Assembly (NCBI GenBank): GCA_037043235.1
Contig: JAWRVZ010000013.1
Span: forward strand, 4,215,501 to 4,279,500
Length of the DNA: 64,000 nt
Direction: 5' to 3'
From: Rhodeus uyekii
Lineage: Eukaryota > Chordata > Actinopteri > Cypriniformes > Acheilognathidae
Of the stretch, positions 24,236-37,655 are shown one piece after another. Within the stretch, counting starts at the first letter, position 1. Each line of letters opens with the position of its first letter. The position numbers and the translations under genes were made by a program. The notes under the pieces are model-generated. The model was not told the DNA's origin. It saw only the letters and a list, made by a program, of their open reading frames with translations, and searched no databases.

Positions 24236-24964
24236 AAGTGGAGAGTGTGAGGTTTTAACAGTATGTAACACATTCTGGCTCACTGTGTCCCTGTGAATGC
24301 AGTGTGAATAGGAGATATCACACAGTAATACTGGGCTGGACCGGTCAAACCTGCCCGAAACAACACTGCGACTGGCCCAACTTAGATCTGTGACTTTGAT
24401 TCTCCGCTGCATTAGGGATTTTAGTTTGTATTATAAGTCTGGATAATAATATATGAGGAAAAGTTTGTCAGAGCCAATGCATTTCCAATAGGTGTAAGTA
24501 ATTTGTGGACATCTCGAAAGAAGTTTCATTAGCCATCTCTACTCAGTTTTGGTCAGGAGTGTCACATCTACTGTTGACATCTAACGGTTTTTGCTGTTAT
24601 CTTTGTCTCTGTGGATTAAAAGCACCTAGTAAATTAATGAATGTAAATTGCTGTCAAACTGATTAAGAATGGAAGAGGGGTGACTCACTTTTCCATGTAT
24701 GTATTATGTATTTGTGCTGTTAAAATTACATTCAATGCACACACTTATCTGCCTTCTCCTTTTTATTAAAGTTATTTGTTGTAAGTTTAAGTGAATCCCA
24801 GAAAATTGCTTAGCTACACAATCACCATAGTTATCACTCAGCATTTGCAAGATGTGGCTTTACGTTTGCTAATGAACATGTTTAGATCAGACTCAATCAG
24901 GACAGTGTTCTTCAGTATAAGTAGAAGCTCTTTGCTATGGGTTGTAACATATAACAAGATAGTA

Positions 24965-25240
24965 ATACTTTTATTCAGCAAGAACGCATTAAATAGATAA
25001 AAAATGACAGTAAACTTTGCTACAATAACTATTTTTATAAATTTGTCTAAGAATCCTGAAGAGAGAAAAAAATCACAGTTTCAAAAATATTAAGCATCTC
25101 AACTGTTGCAGCACAATGTCAACATTGATAATAGTACAAAATGTTTCTTAAGCACCAAATCGGGAATATATAGCTTTCCCATTACAGGAATTCATTACAA
25201 TTCAAAATATATTTAAACAGAAAAAAAGCTCATTTAAATT
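24965..25240 (+). repeat. common cyprinid AT-rich interspersed repeat
   Basis: It contains TTTATTCAGCAAGAACGCAT, ATGACAGTAAACTTTGC, AATCCTGAAGAG, TTTCAAAAATATTAAGCA, TCAACATTGATAATAGTAC and TTCTTAAGCACCAAATC in family order. It ends about 40 bp before the NCKX exon. Confidence 0.6.
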
Positions 25241-25281
25241 GTAATGATTTAATGGCAATGCTTTTCTTGTATGTTTTGCAG

Positions 25282-25422
25282 GTTATAGCCTCTCCAGTCT
25301 CTCAGCGGAAGGCAGTGAGAAGTGGGATAGTCGCAGGCTGCTGCAGGACTTTGACATTGACAACAACTACACTGAAGAGGTGCAGGTTGGACCCAATGCT
25401 GAAAAGAACTGCACACCGCCTG
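25282..25422 (+). CDS. slc24a3: internal exon, K+-dependent Na+/Ca2+ exchanger (NCKX3-like), extracellular N-terminal segment
   Basis: This 141-nt exon follows a TTTTGCAG acceptor and ends at a GGTAAGAGG donor. It is phase 1 at both ends. It encodes 46 full codons, beginning Y-S-L-S-S-L-S-A-E-G and ending E-K-N-C-T-P-P. NCKX proteins exchange intracellular Ca2+ plus K+ for extracellular Na+ at the plasma membrane, and the part before the first membrane helix is extracellular. Two N-glycosylation sequons are visible, N-Y-T at residues 28-30 of the exon and N-C-T at 42-44; an NCT at this position is typical of the family. The K-W-x-x-R-x-L pattern (13-19) resembles the W-x-x-x-R-K-L stretch of NCKX3. 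The assignment rests mainly on continuity with the exon at 62701. The paralogue NCKX4 (slc24a4) is the main alternative. Confidence 0.78.
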
Positions 25423-26893
25423 GTAAGAGGTTTAACACCATACACATAAAACCTCACACAAACTACCTGCTCTTTTATTTCATCAATGCAGTTGAAATAT
25501 ATGAAGATGATTGTTTTTTTACAGGGAGCCTAGCATGACAGATTTCTAATGTCACTATTAACTTGAAATAACCACAATCAAGTGATGAAGCAAGAAGTCA
25601 TGCAAAGTCTCACTTCTGAAATTTGTTGCATTTCCACATTGGGATGTGTATTAGATTTGATGATCCTCACAATTTAGTGGTGCTTTTTAAAATGAAATAT
25701 TCTCATAAGTGAGTTCACAGAAGTCCTGTCATCAGTAATTTGGACACTAACCATTTTGTTGTGTTCTGAGTGAGTAAACTTGCTGACACAGACTTTTCTG
25801 TTGTTTCTTTTGGGGCTAGTTTCTGGCTAGGGAACATAATATGTATTTAAAACTATAGAGACCTGTGAGCCATGGGCGAGACAAAAATTAACAATGTATT
25901 TCTGGCCAGGTTGTAGACCAGACATGTCAACTAATTAAGACATTAACTGTTACAAATGGTTGTATGAAAGTAAAGAAAAGATAAGAAAAGTCCTAACTCT
26001 ATTAGCTACTATGGCTGAGTTTGATTTGCAATTAGGTTGATGCCTGTAAGAGATCTCACTGTAAATACATCCCACTTTTAATTTCTAACTGAATTAGTAT
26101 AAACAATTTGACGTTTCCAATCTGTTCCTCATTATTTTTGCTCATTGTTATTCATTGTTTATTTGCACAGTTGGTGTAGATCTGCTGTGTAATTTTATTC
26201 ACTAGACTACAATGTGCTCCACACTCTTGGACAATATGAAGAGGTCAATTAGAACAGGTCTGAAGGAAAGGGGTCACTGATACTCTGTGGGTCTATTGAT
26301 TGACCGTCTCCCTCTTATTTAAAAAATAAGCTGACATTTTAAATAAGCCACCCATTTACCATAGACAGGTATCTGATCCCAATTTACTACTCAGTTTGTT
26401 TGTTGCTCAGGAACTTTATGCATATTGAAATGGGCATCTTTTGTCAGTTTTGACCAGTTTTATGTGTCCTGGAATAATACAAATACAAATATTAATTTCT
26501 TTTTTTTTTTTTATCTTACTGACCTCAAACTTTTGAATGATTAACAAAACGTTTTGAGTGAATTATTTGAATGGTATTTGCTTCCAATATTTTGTTAAAT
26601 GTTAAACAACTATATTGTTAACTCTGGCTAAAATGTACTTTGGGGCCACTGTATGTTGTAAATACTGATATTTTATATGTGTTGGCATGACTTTTATATT
26701 TTATATGTGGTTAAAGTAGAAAAAGGCAGTGTTTTAAGCTTAAGGGAAAACACTTAATCTGCAGTGAACTCAGAAGAATGTCAAGTCTTATGATTTGTGA
26801 GATAGAGCAAAACTTATGATTTGACATCTGTCCAGAAATAAAACGGAGGAGGTCATTTTCCATGGGGAGCCATTGTATTTACAGTGAGCTCAG

Positions 26894-26956
26894 TGTGTTA
26901 CGGCCCAGCTCGGCTGTTAAGCGGTGTAAAGGGAGCAGCTTTGCATCCGTAACACA
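26894..26956. repeat. short hairpin, TGTTACGG/CCGTAACA
   Basis: GTGTGTTACGG and CCGTAACACAG are inverted around about 43 bp. The ends equal those of the LTR-like element at 30612, and CAGTG/CAGCG flank it, but the interior is far too short for an LTR. Possibly chance. Confidence 0.35.
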
Positions 26957-27644
26957 GCGTGGCCTGCCTGCTTTTGTTTGTGTGTTTTTTTTTCTTTTTT
27001 CTGTGGGCGGATTTGGGTGAATGTTTCCAAGTGGGGTCCTGGTGTTTTAGGAGGTTGTGTTCCTTGCCAAGCATCTCCTTGATCTTGCCGTTAACAGTGA
27101 GCTGTGCTCTTAAGCTCTCGCTCGTGTCCAGATGCCCTCACCCCCACCCGTCTCCAACACCAGCCTGGCGCCTTGGCACAGGCTGAGGGTTTCCTTACTC
27201 TGCTGTTAAAAACTATTCTTCCTTTAATACAGCTGTAGAAGTTTACACATTACACTAGAAAATATCTTTGCTCATATCTTGATAGTGAAACCTGTTTTGT
27301 GCTACACGTGTTGAGAATAACAACAGCACTTAAATGCAAGTGTGAATGCACTATGTTATCATTACAAACTAAAGGAATCACTCCTGATTCCACATTTTGG
27401 TCTTGTGGCTGCAATCAGGAAATTTTGACATTGACAATTTTGAACATTTTCGTGAATGTTCTGGAGAGTGATTTTGTCCCTCTCAGTGATGGAATTACAG
27501 AGCCTGGAATTGTACATGGCCTGTATGAGAAGTTATACATTAAAAGTATAGCTATTTTTGCCAAAGTGATGTTAGACTGAAGACTATGTAAGTAATAGGT
27601 AGACTATTACTATGCCATGACATAGGGACCTTTTTTGCCTTTAA

Positions 27645-28000
27645 TATCAATACTTTATTTACCAAGGTTGCAATAAATTGATCAAAAGTGATAGTAGAGG
27701 TTATTATTAAATTAATATTTCTATTTAAGCCATAATTTAGAAATCCTATTTTAAATAAATGCTGTTGTTTACAAAAACATATGATTTCCACTCAAATTAA
27801 GCAGCAGAACTGTTTTCAACATTGATAGTAATAAGAAATGTCTTGTTCACGAATCACTATATTAGAATGATTTTTGATGAAAAAGTAGCAGCTACTGTAA
27901 ATTTGCCTTTGCCATCACAATAAATATATACAGTATATTTTAAAATATATTTATATAGAAATCAGTTATTTTAAATTATAATGATTTTTCACACTTTTAT
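27645..28000 (+). repeat. common cyprinid AT-rich interspersed repeat
   Basis: It contains CAATAAATTGATCAAAAGTG, TTTAAATAAATGCTGTTGTT, CAACATTGATAGTAATAAGA, ATTAGAATGATTT and TGCCATCACAATAAAT in family order. The 3' part decays into (TA)-rich sequence. Confidence 0.6.
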
Positions 28001-28193
28001 TGTTTTTACTGTATTTATAAATGCTGACTTGTAATTACATATTTTACAATAAAAAAAAAAACAATTGTTAATTTTATAAATGTTTTAATTATAATAATAT
28101 TTAATGATATTACTGGTCGGACAATGTATTTTCTCTCTTTCTCTTCCTTCCTTCCTTTCTCATGGTCTTTGAAGGTAACAAAAGGAATCTCCC

Positions 28194-28593
28194 TGTCACG
28201 GAACACATAAATGGGGAGGACTCAAGTGCAGGGTAAATGAGTAATTTATTTACAAATAAAGGAAAATATAACATAGCAAAAACCCACGAGGGGGAAAACA
28301 TAATGAACACAACACTAGAAACATAAATGACCAACCGGATGAACTGGCCAATCAACAGCGCGCAAACCTACTGGGAACAACATGTGAAGACAATGACGCC
28401 ACATCAGACAGCAAACACTGAGGGAATATATAGGACACATGAGGGGAGGAATGATCAGAGACAGCTGGGAATGATTGCGGGAAACGAGAAGGCGGGGGAG
28501 ACGCTAACGAGACAAACACGGGAGAAAGAGCAGTGCCACGGTTCTGTCACTCGAAACACTGGAAACGGAACTGAACCTGACAGAACCGTGACA
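28194..28593. mobile_element. probable solo LTR with 5-bp target duplication
   Basis: It begins TGTCACGGAACAC and ends AGAACCGTGACA, giving TG...CA ends with an 8-bp inverted repeat. CTCCC lies directly outside both ends (28189-28193 and 28594-28598). Near its 3' end, TGCCACGGTTCTGTCA and TGACAGAACCGTGACA form an internal hairpin. It resembles 22742-23057 in organisation (both have TGTCAC...GTGACA ends). A hAT-like or other DNA element is less likely given the 5-bp duplication. Confidence 0.65.
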
Positions 28594-29780
28594 CTCCCTC
28601 TCTCAGCATTCTGTCATCCTTAGTGTTCGTAGTCATTTATTTTTTCATGTCTTCCATGAATCATGGAGTTCTGCCAGTGCACAGATCCTCTTTGGCATTT
28701 CCTGAATATTCACAAATGCATCTTAACAATCAGGCAACCCGTCATTAGCTTGATTACTGAAGCTAATGAGCTGTTAATTATCTCTTCATCTATCCCATTG
28801 TCTGTCACACAGAATTTAATGTTGCTCAAGCAATAAGAGTGACTGACTGGAAGCAATACTGCTGGATTGTGACCTTTGAACCAGTCTGAATTTTCAGAAT
28901 TATTATTATTTTCATTTTTTTATCATCTTATTATATTGTGTTCACTTCCTCTAGCTGAAGTGTGGTTCTGTTTTTGTGTTTCTATCTACGCAGTTGGACA
29001 TTTGGCTAGCAGATGAGTCATGTGACCTGACCTTTGAGAGCTGTGCTGACATTAGGCTTACGGCAGAGAGAATAGGATTGTTGAAATGTGACTACACTCG
29101 GACGATCTGACAGATGATTAAAATGCCACCTGTTTTCACCTGTCTATTCTCTCTTTTGCTTCCTCTTTGCAGTTGTCATGCTGATGTCCTCCACAGAAAG
29201 ACCACAGCGTTATTTTTATCGTTTTAGTTCTCACCTGAAAAACAAATTCTTCATATTTCTGATAAGTATGAAACTGTGAAGTTTAAAATAATTAGCGCTA
29301 TTAAAGGCACAATTCACTCCAAGGTTGTCATTGTTAAAATAAAAATAAAACCATAAAAACATCTTCATTACTTGAAATAAAAAATAAAAAATATGGAAGA
29401 AAACAAAACTTAAACATATTTTATTTCAGCTAGTTGCAAAGGTTTATTTCCATTTAGTTGGAGTACTAAAATAAACTAAATAAACTAAAGCAAAATAAAA
29501 TAAAATAAAAAAGCTTTTAAAAATCGATTAACTATATAGACATTTTCAAAACAAAATTGTAAAATTGACAAAAATGCACAACAAATTTACTACACCTAAA
29601 ATTAAGCTGTAAACAGAAATATAAAATCTAATTCAAGAGTAGAGTCACATAAAAGCCATATGACAGAGGGAATGAATAGAGATGGCCAGAAAGAAGAAGA
29701 AACGGTGATTAATCAGTGGGATGCCCATGTTGCGGTTCTACATGGGTAGTTAGCCAGGCAGCTGCCCTTTAAACACATTG

Positions 29781-29813
29781 ACAAAACACACACACGCACA
29801 CACACACACACAT
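29781..29813. repeat. (CA)n microsatellite
   Basis: About 33 bp of CA repeats, interrupted by one CG. Confidence 0.9.
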
Positions 29814-30611
29814 AATGTAGAAAACAAGCATGCACATTATGACAGAAGAAATTTCTGCATGCAGCACATAGCTTGCTCATTTAACAACTTTTTACCACTT
29901 GAACTTTCTATAGCTGTTCATGGAAAGATGCAAACTTCCCATTTTTGGTTCTGCACAAATAATAAAAAAAAAGCTTTTGTCCTCCTTGATAGTTAATGTT
30001 TTGTGGTAGGACAGGGAGTTTGTTCTCTTGTGTCAGTCATTTTTATGTTCCTCTTATGAAGCAGATCTGCTAAAATGTCAGACCTCTTCTGTATCTACAT
30101 GAATCCTACTGTGTTCACTGAAGACAAATGGAAGCATTCAATGTTCTCATTGGAACTCCTTATTTGGATTGTACTTTCCGAACAGCGTGTTGTATGCCTC
30201 AAATGGCCTTTGTTTACAGTTTAAACCTCCCTCGCCTCAAAGGCTCAGTTTCAGATCTCTTTCCCTAGCTAATTGAGCTGCATTTGCACAATCAGTGTAG
30301 AGAATGGACTGAAAATGTGCTTACTGCGCGCCTTACCAAAACGCCAATATCGCAGTTATAAACAGTCTGTCTCTCTTTTGCATTGTCACTCACTCTTTCT
30401 CTCTTTGCTTCTGCATTTTTGTCTTCTGTCCTACAAATATACACAGCAAGGATGCACCATGTAGCATACTGGTTATTGGACATTATTAGATATATTTATT
30501 TGTGGCATTTAAAATAATAGATTTTAGGTAGTAAGGTGGTTTTGTTTTTTATTTATCTAGACAAATTAGTACATACAGTATATTAAACATTTTAATATAT
30601 TATTTTAAAGT

Positions 30612-30894
30612 TGTTACGGTCACAGTGCAGGGACTCTTATTTTGTTTTCATTCAGTCACATGTTCCTTTGTTTCAGTTCTCCCACCACACATAAATCACC
30701 ATGGACACTGATCATCACAGCTGGTAGTCATTTCTGTTCATCACCGTATGTGTATTTAGTTTTTCCTGCTCACTCTTCAGTTGTTGTGTGTGGGGGTAAT
30801 GTTGTTGTTATGATTTTGTCACATATGTGGATTGTCTTTGTTTGTTTTTGTCTTTAAAGTATTTTTAAAATCATCATTTCCTTGACCCGTAACA
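30612..30894. mobile_element. LTR-like element, TGTTACGG...CCGTAACA
   Basis: The 283-bp sequence has TG...CA ends with 8-bp inverted repeats, as in Gypsy-type LTRs. A TTTAAAGTATTTTTAAAA stretch near the end could hold a processing signal. A matching 5-bp target duplication is not present (AAAGT and AGTGC), so it may be damaged or misassigned. Confidence 0.4.
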
Positions 30895-31579
30895 AGTGCC
30901 CATAACATTGAAGTAATTATCTGTCTGCAAGATGGGAAGTTGCAGCCTGTTGTGATTTTAAATAAGCAATGTTATTAACGGATATTGTTCGAGTAAATTC
31001 CCCTTTGAGGTTGCTGTTGTTATTTTTTTAAATAAGTAGACCATGAGAACATCTCCAAGGAGACCCACAGATCTTCTTCCACTTTGCAGCAAAGCCATAT
31101 GCTCTGGACCAGCCTCCTTCCATGCTTATGATATTTTTATTTCTTGCTTTGCTTTCCCCATGCTCTTTCTCGCTGACTCTGAGCTTCCATCAGAGAAACT
31201 CAAAAGTAACTCAAAGCTTATCACTCTGAATAAACAGAGGATTTCTCAGGAGACATTCCCTGGTGGCTCAACCTGGATATTTTAGACAGGCTCAAACTGA
31301 TATTTGTTGTCCTCACTGTGACTAACCAGGTTTTTCCTGTGACTCTGGTCTCTTTGAGAAGAGATTTCTGGGAAATGCTGAGGCAGAGAATTCTATAAAG
31401 AGAGAGAGACACATCATGCAAGCATGATTCATAGAGGGGATGTTGATTCTTTAAGTCAAGGCAGGCTGGAGTTGGTTAAAGGTGTGAGAATTCATCATCA
31501 TCCTCTTCCTCAATGAATATTCAAGCCATGATATTCTTTTAAGTCTTTTATGCTTAGCAAGCTTTTTGCCTAAGATAAA

Positions 31580-31900
31580 GTGAAAAATTATATTGTTAAA
31601 ATTCATTACTGTAATTAAATATTTTAATATATTTACAAATGTAATTATTCCTGTTATAGTAAAGCTGATTTTTCAGCAGTCATTACTACTGTCTTCAGTC
31701 CCATATGAATTCTTAATATTTTTGTGGATTCCTTGATGAAAAGAAAGTTCAAAATAACAGCATTTATTTGAAATAGAAATGTATTTTAATCTTATGAATA
31801 TCTTTATGGTGAGTTAATTGAATTTAATGCATCCTTGCTGAATTCTTTAGTAAATTATTATTTAAAAAAAATCTTACTTATCTCAAGCTTCTGAACGGTA
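31580..31900 (-). repeat. common cyprinid AT-rich interspersed repeat
   Basis: It contains AGTAAAGCTGATTTTTCAGC, CTGTCTTCAGTCCCATATG, AATAACAGCATTTATTTGAA and AATGCATCCTTGCTGAATTC in order, the reverse orientation of the copies at 24965 and 27645. Confidence 0.6.
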
Positions 31901-32342
31901 GTGCATGTGGTGATATTATATTCTGTGGAAATAGCTGTGTCACTCCATTACCATGGTCTACATCACATTACTAGTGTGTGTTTGGAGTTAAATAAAGCAT
32001 GCATGTCGAGTGTGTACTATAGTGTTTTTTTATTGTGGAGTTGTGATGTAACTCTAAATAAAGAATGGCCTGCGGACAGTATGACAAGCTGAGGACAGTG
32101 GTAATGTGGATTCAGGAGGATGTACTGGCCCGAGGAGCTCTGTCACATGTAGAAGAGAAGGTCAGAATGTGCAATGTCTGTGTGTGTTTGCGCACATGAA
32201 GGGGGTTATGCACATTTGTAAGGAAAATAGATATTAAAAATATTCATTTTAAATGTGTATATATAAATGATAATTATATATGAAAATGTTTTATTCAGGT
32301 TATTAGAAGAATAATAGTTGAGTGAATCCACAAAAATGTATG

Positions 32343-32400
32343 TTTGACATTTACATTTATTCAATGCATATGCTTTTATTCAAAGTGACTTGCAAATGTT
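32343..32400 (-). mobile_element. tRNA-type SINE tail fragment
   Basis: ACATTTACATTTATTCAATG then CATATGCTTTTATTCAAAGT is the complement of the SINE tail seen at 23360-23400. The tRNA-like head is not preserved. Confidence 0.5.
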
Positions 32401-34095
32401 ATGCCTTTTTCTCTGATTATGTGAGGTATTGGGCTCAATCTGAGTTACCTGTTTCAGCTGGAATTGGCTGATATATTTAGCAAAATGTAGTTATTTCCTG
32501 CTATCCAAGGACTTTGTTGTGTGAATGCATTGGTTCGCCACTGAAAATTGCAGTATGTCTAAACGCACAGAAACAGATTATTCTCACATGAATTGTGCTC
32601 AAAGTAATTCAGATGAATTATCTTAGAGTTATACAATCTAACAAGGCTTCACATATCATAAAGACGGCAAGAAATATCTATTGCATTGAGTCCAAAAAAT
32701 GTCATCCCTTTATTAGAATGTCTTTTATATCCTTAATGTAAAATTACACATATGATATTGTCTTTCCACTTGGAAGTGGGGTTCGTGGGGGAGGTGTGTG
32801 TGTGTGGGGAGGGCAGAGGGGGCTAAATGTCACATTACATAGCACAATGACGACAAAGCCTGCTACACGCGATGTGTCTCTGCGAATCAGCATCTATTAC
32901 TCCTTCTCTAAGGGTGTATCTGTTTTTGTGTATGTGGGTTTGTATGCACATTTAAGCTTTACTATAAATGGACATTGAGATGATGTTGCACAATGTTGCA
33001 AATTCCATCAGTTCCTGGAATAGTTTGAGAACGGCACACCAAAACATGGGAAACAGTGTAATCACTCATGCAAACTCAAGAGTCGTAATCTAGAGACACA
33101 GCCACAAAAGCTATGTGTGTTATTGTGCATATGAGAAGCAATATTACTCTTTGCCCTCTGTGGATTTAGATGACATCCACACCTGCACAAAATCAGGGTT
33201 TGCATCATCTTTGATGATGAAATTTTGGGTCAGGGTTAGGCTTGATTTACTGTAGCTATAATCTCATCTCTTAATCAGAACCATTGCCCATAGCTAGTCC
33301 GTTTCTTAGGTAAAGCAAACCATGTTTGGGAAAAATGAACATTGTATGTAATGCTAGTGAGCTTTTCTAAGTACTATTATAGCACAATTACTGTAATTTT
33401 GAGTTTCTTTAATTGGTGTGTGTGCATTATTAGTGGAATTGTTTTAATTTAAAAAAAATGATGTTTAATATTATGTAATTCTTTATTCTTATGTAAAATA
33501 TTTATTGGTTTAAATATCTCTATAAAATTTAAGGTGTGTTGGCTGTGTGGCTGAATCGCAGATTGTAGCAAATTATGTTAAGGGTGCAATGTACAGTCTG
33601 TATGATACATTTACAGAGTATTATATAGTATGTAGAATTTAGTGTAAAGGGTGTAAATTAAGTGTGGAGTATGTAGGGTCACTAAGTGTAGCATGTTTCT
33701 GCTTAGTAAAATCATGTGCAACTGCATTTAATGTTCTAATGTGTAAAATAATTCCAGGAAAAAAGCACAACATAGCATGCATACTCACACAAACAGCAAT
33801 GACACACACCCCTGCTGTAAGCATGTGAACACACACGCATCCACACTCCCACCCACACTTCCGCAGATGTTGTGTGACAGTGGTGTGAGGTTTTCTTGTC
33901 CTTGCGTGGGTCTGTGTTCTGACTCATGTAGTGTGCAGGTACTGAGAGCCGAACCCATCTACAGCTCTTACACAAACTTTCAACACAGCAGCTTAGAGAA
34001 CACTCTGACAATATCAGTAATGACATAATTAGACATTCTCATAAAATGATACACATAACAGTATTTTTATTATGATGTGTACAAATTATGGCAGA

Positions 34096-35199
34096 TAATT
34101 TTTTGCCATATAAGACGCTCCGGAACATAAGACGCACCCAATTTTAAAGGAGGAAAATCTAGAAAAAAAAACTTCTGAACCAAATACTGTAGTAAAATAT
34201 TTTATATCAACTGTATAAAGTTAATAGCACAAAAAACATAAAACAATTTTATGCCAACCATGTAACATATTAAGAACAACTTTACTCTCATTAACAGTCA
34301 GTAAACAGTGAAAGTAACAAAAATAAGGCTTTAATGTTTTTATTCAAACTCCAATAATTTGTGTGTAAACCGGGAAGTGGCGTGTTGTACCGAAATCTGA
34401 CTCCCCGGAAAAATCTCACTCCCCTCACTAACATCCAGATTTTTCCGCAGCAGAAAAATACACCTGAGAAAATCTCACTCCCCTCACTAACTCTGGTTTA
34501 AAAGCTCACAGACTCACCATATGATGAGACAATAAGATAAATATGGTGAGTTATTTTTTTGCTGTGAAAATCTGACTCCCTCTGGTAAACCCATGCTATA
34601 ATTGTTACAACCAAATGCTTTTGAGCAAAGAATGTCCATACCATAATGAGATAATAAAATAAATATGTTAAGTCTGTGAGCTTTTAAACCAGAGTTAGAG
34701 ACGGGAGTGAGATTTTCACAGGTGTATTTTTCTGCTGTGAAAATTTGACTCCCCCTCGTAAACCCATAGGCCTACTGTAATTCATTATAACTGTAATATA
34801 ATTAAATTTTCTGCTTATTTATGTAAGCGTACAAGTCGGTTTGTAGGCGAATATGCTCAAGGAAGTGCGTTCACCTCGATGCAGCGCGTATTAATGCGTG
34901 CGCGTAGGGGAGTGAGATTTGTCCGGGGAGTCAGATTTCTGTACAACACCTGGCGAGACGCGAGTCACCACGGAAGCAGAGAACGCGGCTCACAAGTGCA
35001 ACTGAGAGAAGTGAAACTAAACCAAGAGAAAGAAGCGTGACTCACAGAGAGTTAAGCGTGAGCTCCGAACGTCATCACCACGGTTACGGTCGTGGCCGCG
35101 CTCCGCGGATTATTTATATTCGTCGGATAGTACGCACCAACTTTTTCCCCCCAGTTTTGGGGAAGAAAAAATGCGTCTTATGTGGCGAAAAATACGGTA
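34096..35199. mobile_element. composite palindromic non-autonomous DNA transposon, copy 2
   Basis: It is collinear with 1671-2759 including the nested element (34381-34950) and inner palindrome. The right end (GCGTCTTATGTGGCG then AAAAATACGG-TA) is intact and the left end is eroded (TTTTTTGCCATATAAGACGC). It holds one extra segment near 34550-34580 that repeats part of the inner arm. The two copies differ by scattered substitutions and small indels. Confidence 0.75.
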
Positions 35200-37485
35200 G
35201 CTCTTTTTCCACACAATGCTGTGTAATCTTGGGACTCCGGTAAGTGCCATGGTTGTGACATCATGTGACACCTGTGGGGACATTCTCATCAGTTGTTCAA
35301 GCATCTAATTGGTATTTCTCGGCATGATTTGCTGTGTAACCCGAGTAATAAATCAAAGTTAATATAGACATTTTTGCACACCATTAATCTCATTAATGCA
35401 GTTTTTCCTTGATAATGAAAATCAATTTGAACTGACTCTAGACATATTTGAGCTGCCTCTCCCAGGGAGGCTAAAATAGATAGCCAAGGACAGTACCTCA
35501 AGGGAAGCATGTATTTTGATAAATTGAATTCACCTCAAGGTCACTGGGAAATGTCTTGAGACACTAAACCAACTGAACTTTCTGAACTATCAAACTGTTA
35601 AACACTATATTTAGTGTTTCAGTGTTGCAGCTTGTGTGCTAGAATGACAAACACCTGAAATATTGTGTAAGAGAACAAAATGTTTTTTCTTGTTCTTCAT
35701 GTGTTTGCTGGGAATGTGATAGTCTGTACTAAAACTTGATAAGAACTAATTTACATTGGTTAAGGTTAAGGCTACTGGACCACAAGTATAATTAAGCATT
35801 AATATCACTTACTTCTCCATTCTTCTTGCCTCACAGATGTTTGTGTTCACCTAATAAAAAAATTAATTCTGACAACATTTACTCAAACTCTCATATCTTT
35901 CAAAACTGAATTACTTTTTTTATTTGCAGAAAAAACATATATATTTTGAAGAATGTTACAAAAGTTTTGCTAACCATTGACTTTAATTGTATAGACTTCA
36001 CAAATGTCTTATTTTATCTTCTTTAACTTTCCTTTTAAGGAAAATAATATTACTAGGTATTTAGCTATATTATCTTTTTCTTATAATTGTACTGTATCAT
36101 TTTTGCATTATTATTTCTTTCTTCTAAAAAAAAAAAGATAAATTATATGTATTTATCATGCCAATTTAACAACTTTAATACAATCGGATTTCATTGGATC
36201 CTTTGCTGATTGTGATATCTAACGCATTTTCTTTTGATGTCACTTCCTGCGGGATGATGTCATTAAGGAACATCTCTGGTTACGCATTTAACCATGGTTA
36301 AAAATACACAGCGAAAAATACTTATAGAAATTACAATGTACTACATTAGAGTTCTAACCCTATAGTTGCAGCCTACAGCAAGTCAGTAGACCTGGCGGGG
36401 CGGCACCAATCTGCTGGATCTGGGGCGATTGGTGTTTCATGCTGAGGCGTTTCATGCTTCACGTGAGCAGCTGCAGAATTCCACAGTCGTGACACACTCA
36501 CATATACACACATTCACCAGCTTCTCCCTCATTCCTTAGTGCTTCATGTTTTCTTACACCACTGGCCAGCGAGAGGCTGTCATGACCCCAGTGCTTTAAT
36601 GAAATAAAGGAGTGCATGCCTGAGGATATATTTATGCTGATGATGAAGAGCCATTTCTTCTTCACTCTTATGCCTTGATGCATTTATTTTTACCTGGCCT
36701 GCTGGGATTTCATGCTCTGCTGTTAAACGCTGATACACATATGTAGTGTGTACAGACTTTTTTTTCTTCTTTTTTTCTTTCTCTAGTTTTCCTTTCCCTC
36801 CTCTCTCTCTCACACGCTCTTTAATCTCCTTCTTCCCTTTATTCCTTCTATTCCTCTCTATTTCCTACTCTCACACTAACCAGAGTGTGATGGACAGGCT
36901 CAGAGTGTGCTGTCATCAGTGCTGCAGGGATGCTTGAGCTTCTCTGATTATGTAATGCACTCAAAAAATGCCTGGGAAGAAAGTGACATCACTCAAACTG
37001 CAGAAGAGATTGAATGCGACCCTTTTAATCCAGGTCAAAAAGAAAAGATCACCTTGTGATGTGTGTAATGTATGATTATTAGTACTTTTTAGCCTTCTGT
37101 TTGCCGCTTATCGTGTAACTGCCTAATAATATAGCAAGTACAAGAAAGTGTTTGGCTTGATATGCATGGTTTTTTCCTTCTTCAGAATTTATTCTCATAA
37201 TGGACAGCCACAACTCATTTTAGATACATATTTGAGTGATAGAGACAACAGAAAACATTAGGGAAAAAGGCTCGAGCTGGACTTAGTTCACCCGCTTGAG
37301 TGCCACTGCACATGTCGGAGCATGTGCATAACTCACCAGGCCGTGTCTGACCTCTATGCAGATTTAGGATGTAGTAGATAGGGACGCACAATAGATTGGT
37401 GACCATATTATAATGGATGCCAAAATTAAAATTCAATCTATCAATCTATCCGTCCATCTGTCTGCCTGTCTGTGGTATTTGTACA

Positions 37486-37655
37486 GAATATGTGGGGTTT
37501 ATTCAGTTAGATTTTGCCTCTGAACATAATTTACTTGAATTGTACAGTTGCTTTAGTACAGTATGTGCAAGTCATAGAATAACAACTAAAGATATTGGCA
37601 TCCCCAAGCTTTGGCTTCTTTAGGAGGAAGAAATTGCTAGGTACTGTCTACTGTA
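37486..37655. repeat. non-coding sequence with a diverged partner at 58975
   Basis: It shares in order TTAGATTTTGCCTCT, GAATAACAAC, CATCCCCAA-CTTTGGC and CTTTAGGAGG with 58975-59145. The two are alignable over about 160 bp with frequent mismatches. Neither has an open frame or terminal repeats. Confidence 0.65.

Noticed and set aside
36580..36937. Lys-rich and Phe-rich frames on opposite strands
   Set aside because: They come from a polypyrimidine tract (TTTTTTTTCTTC and CTCTCTC) and have no domain features.
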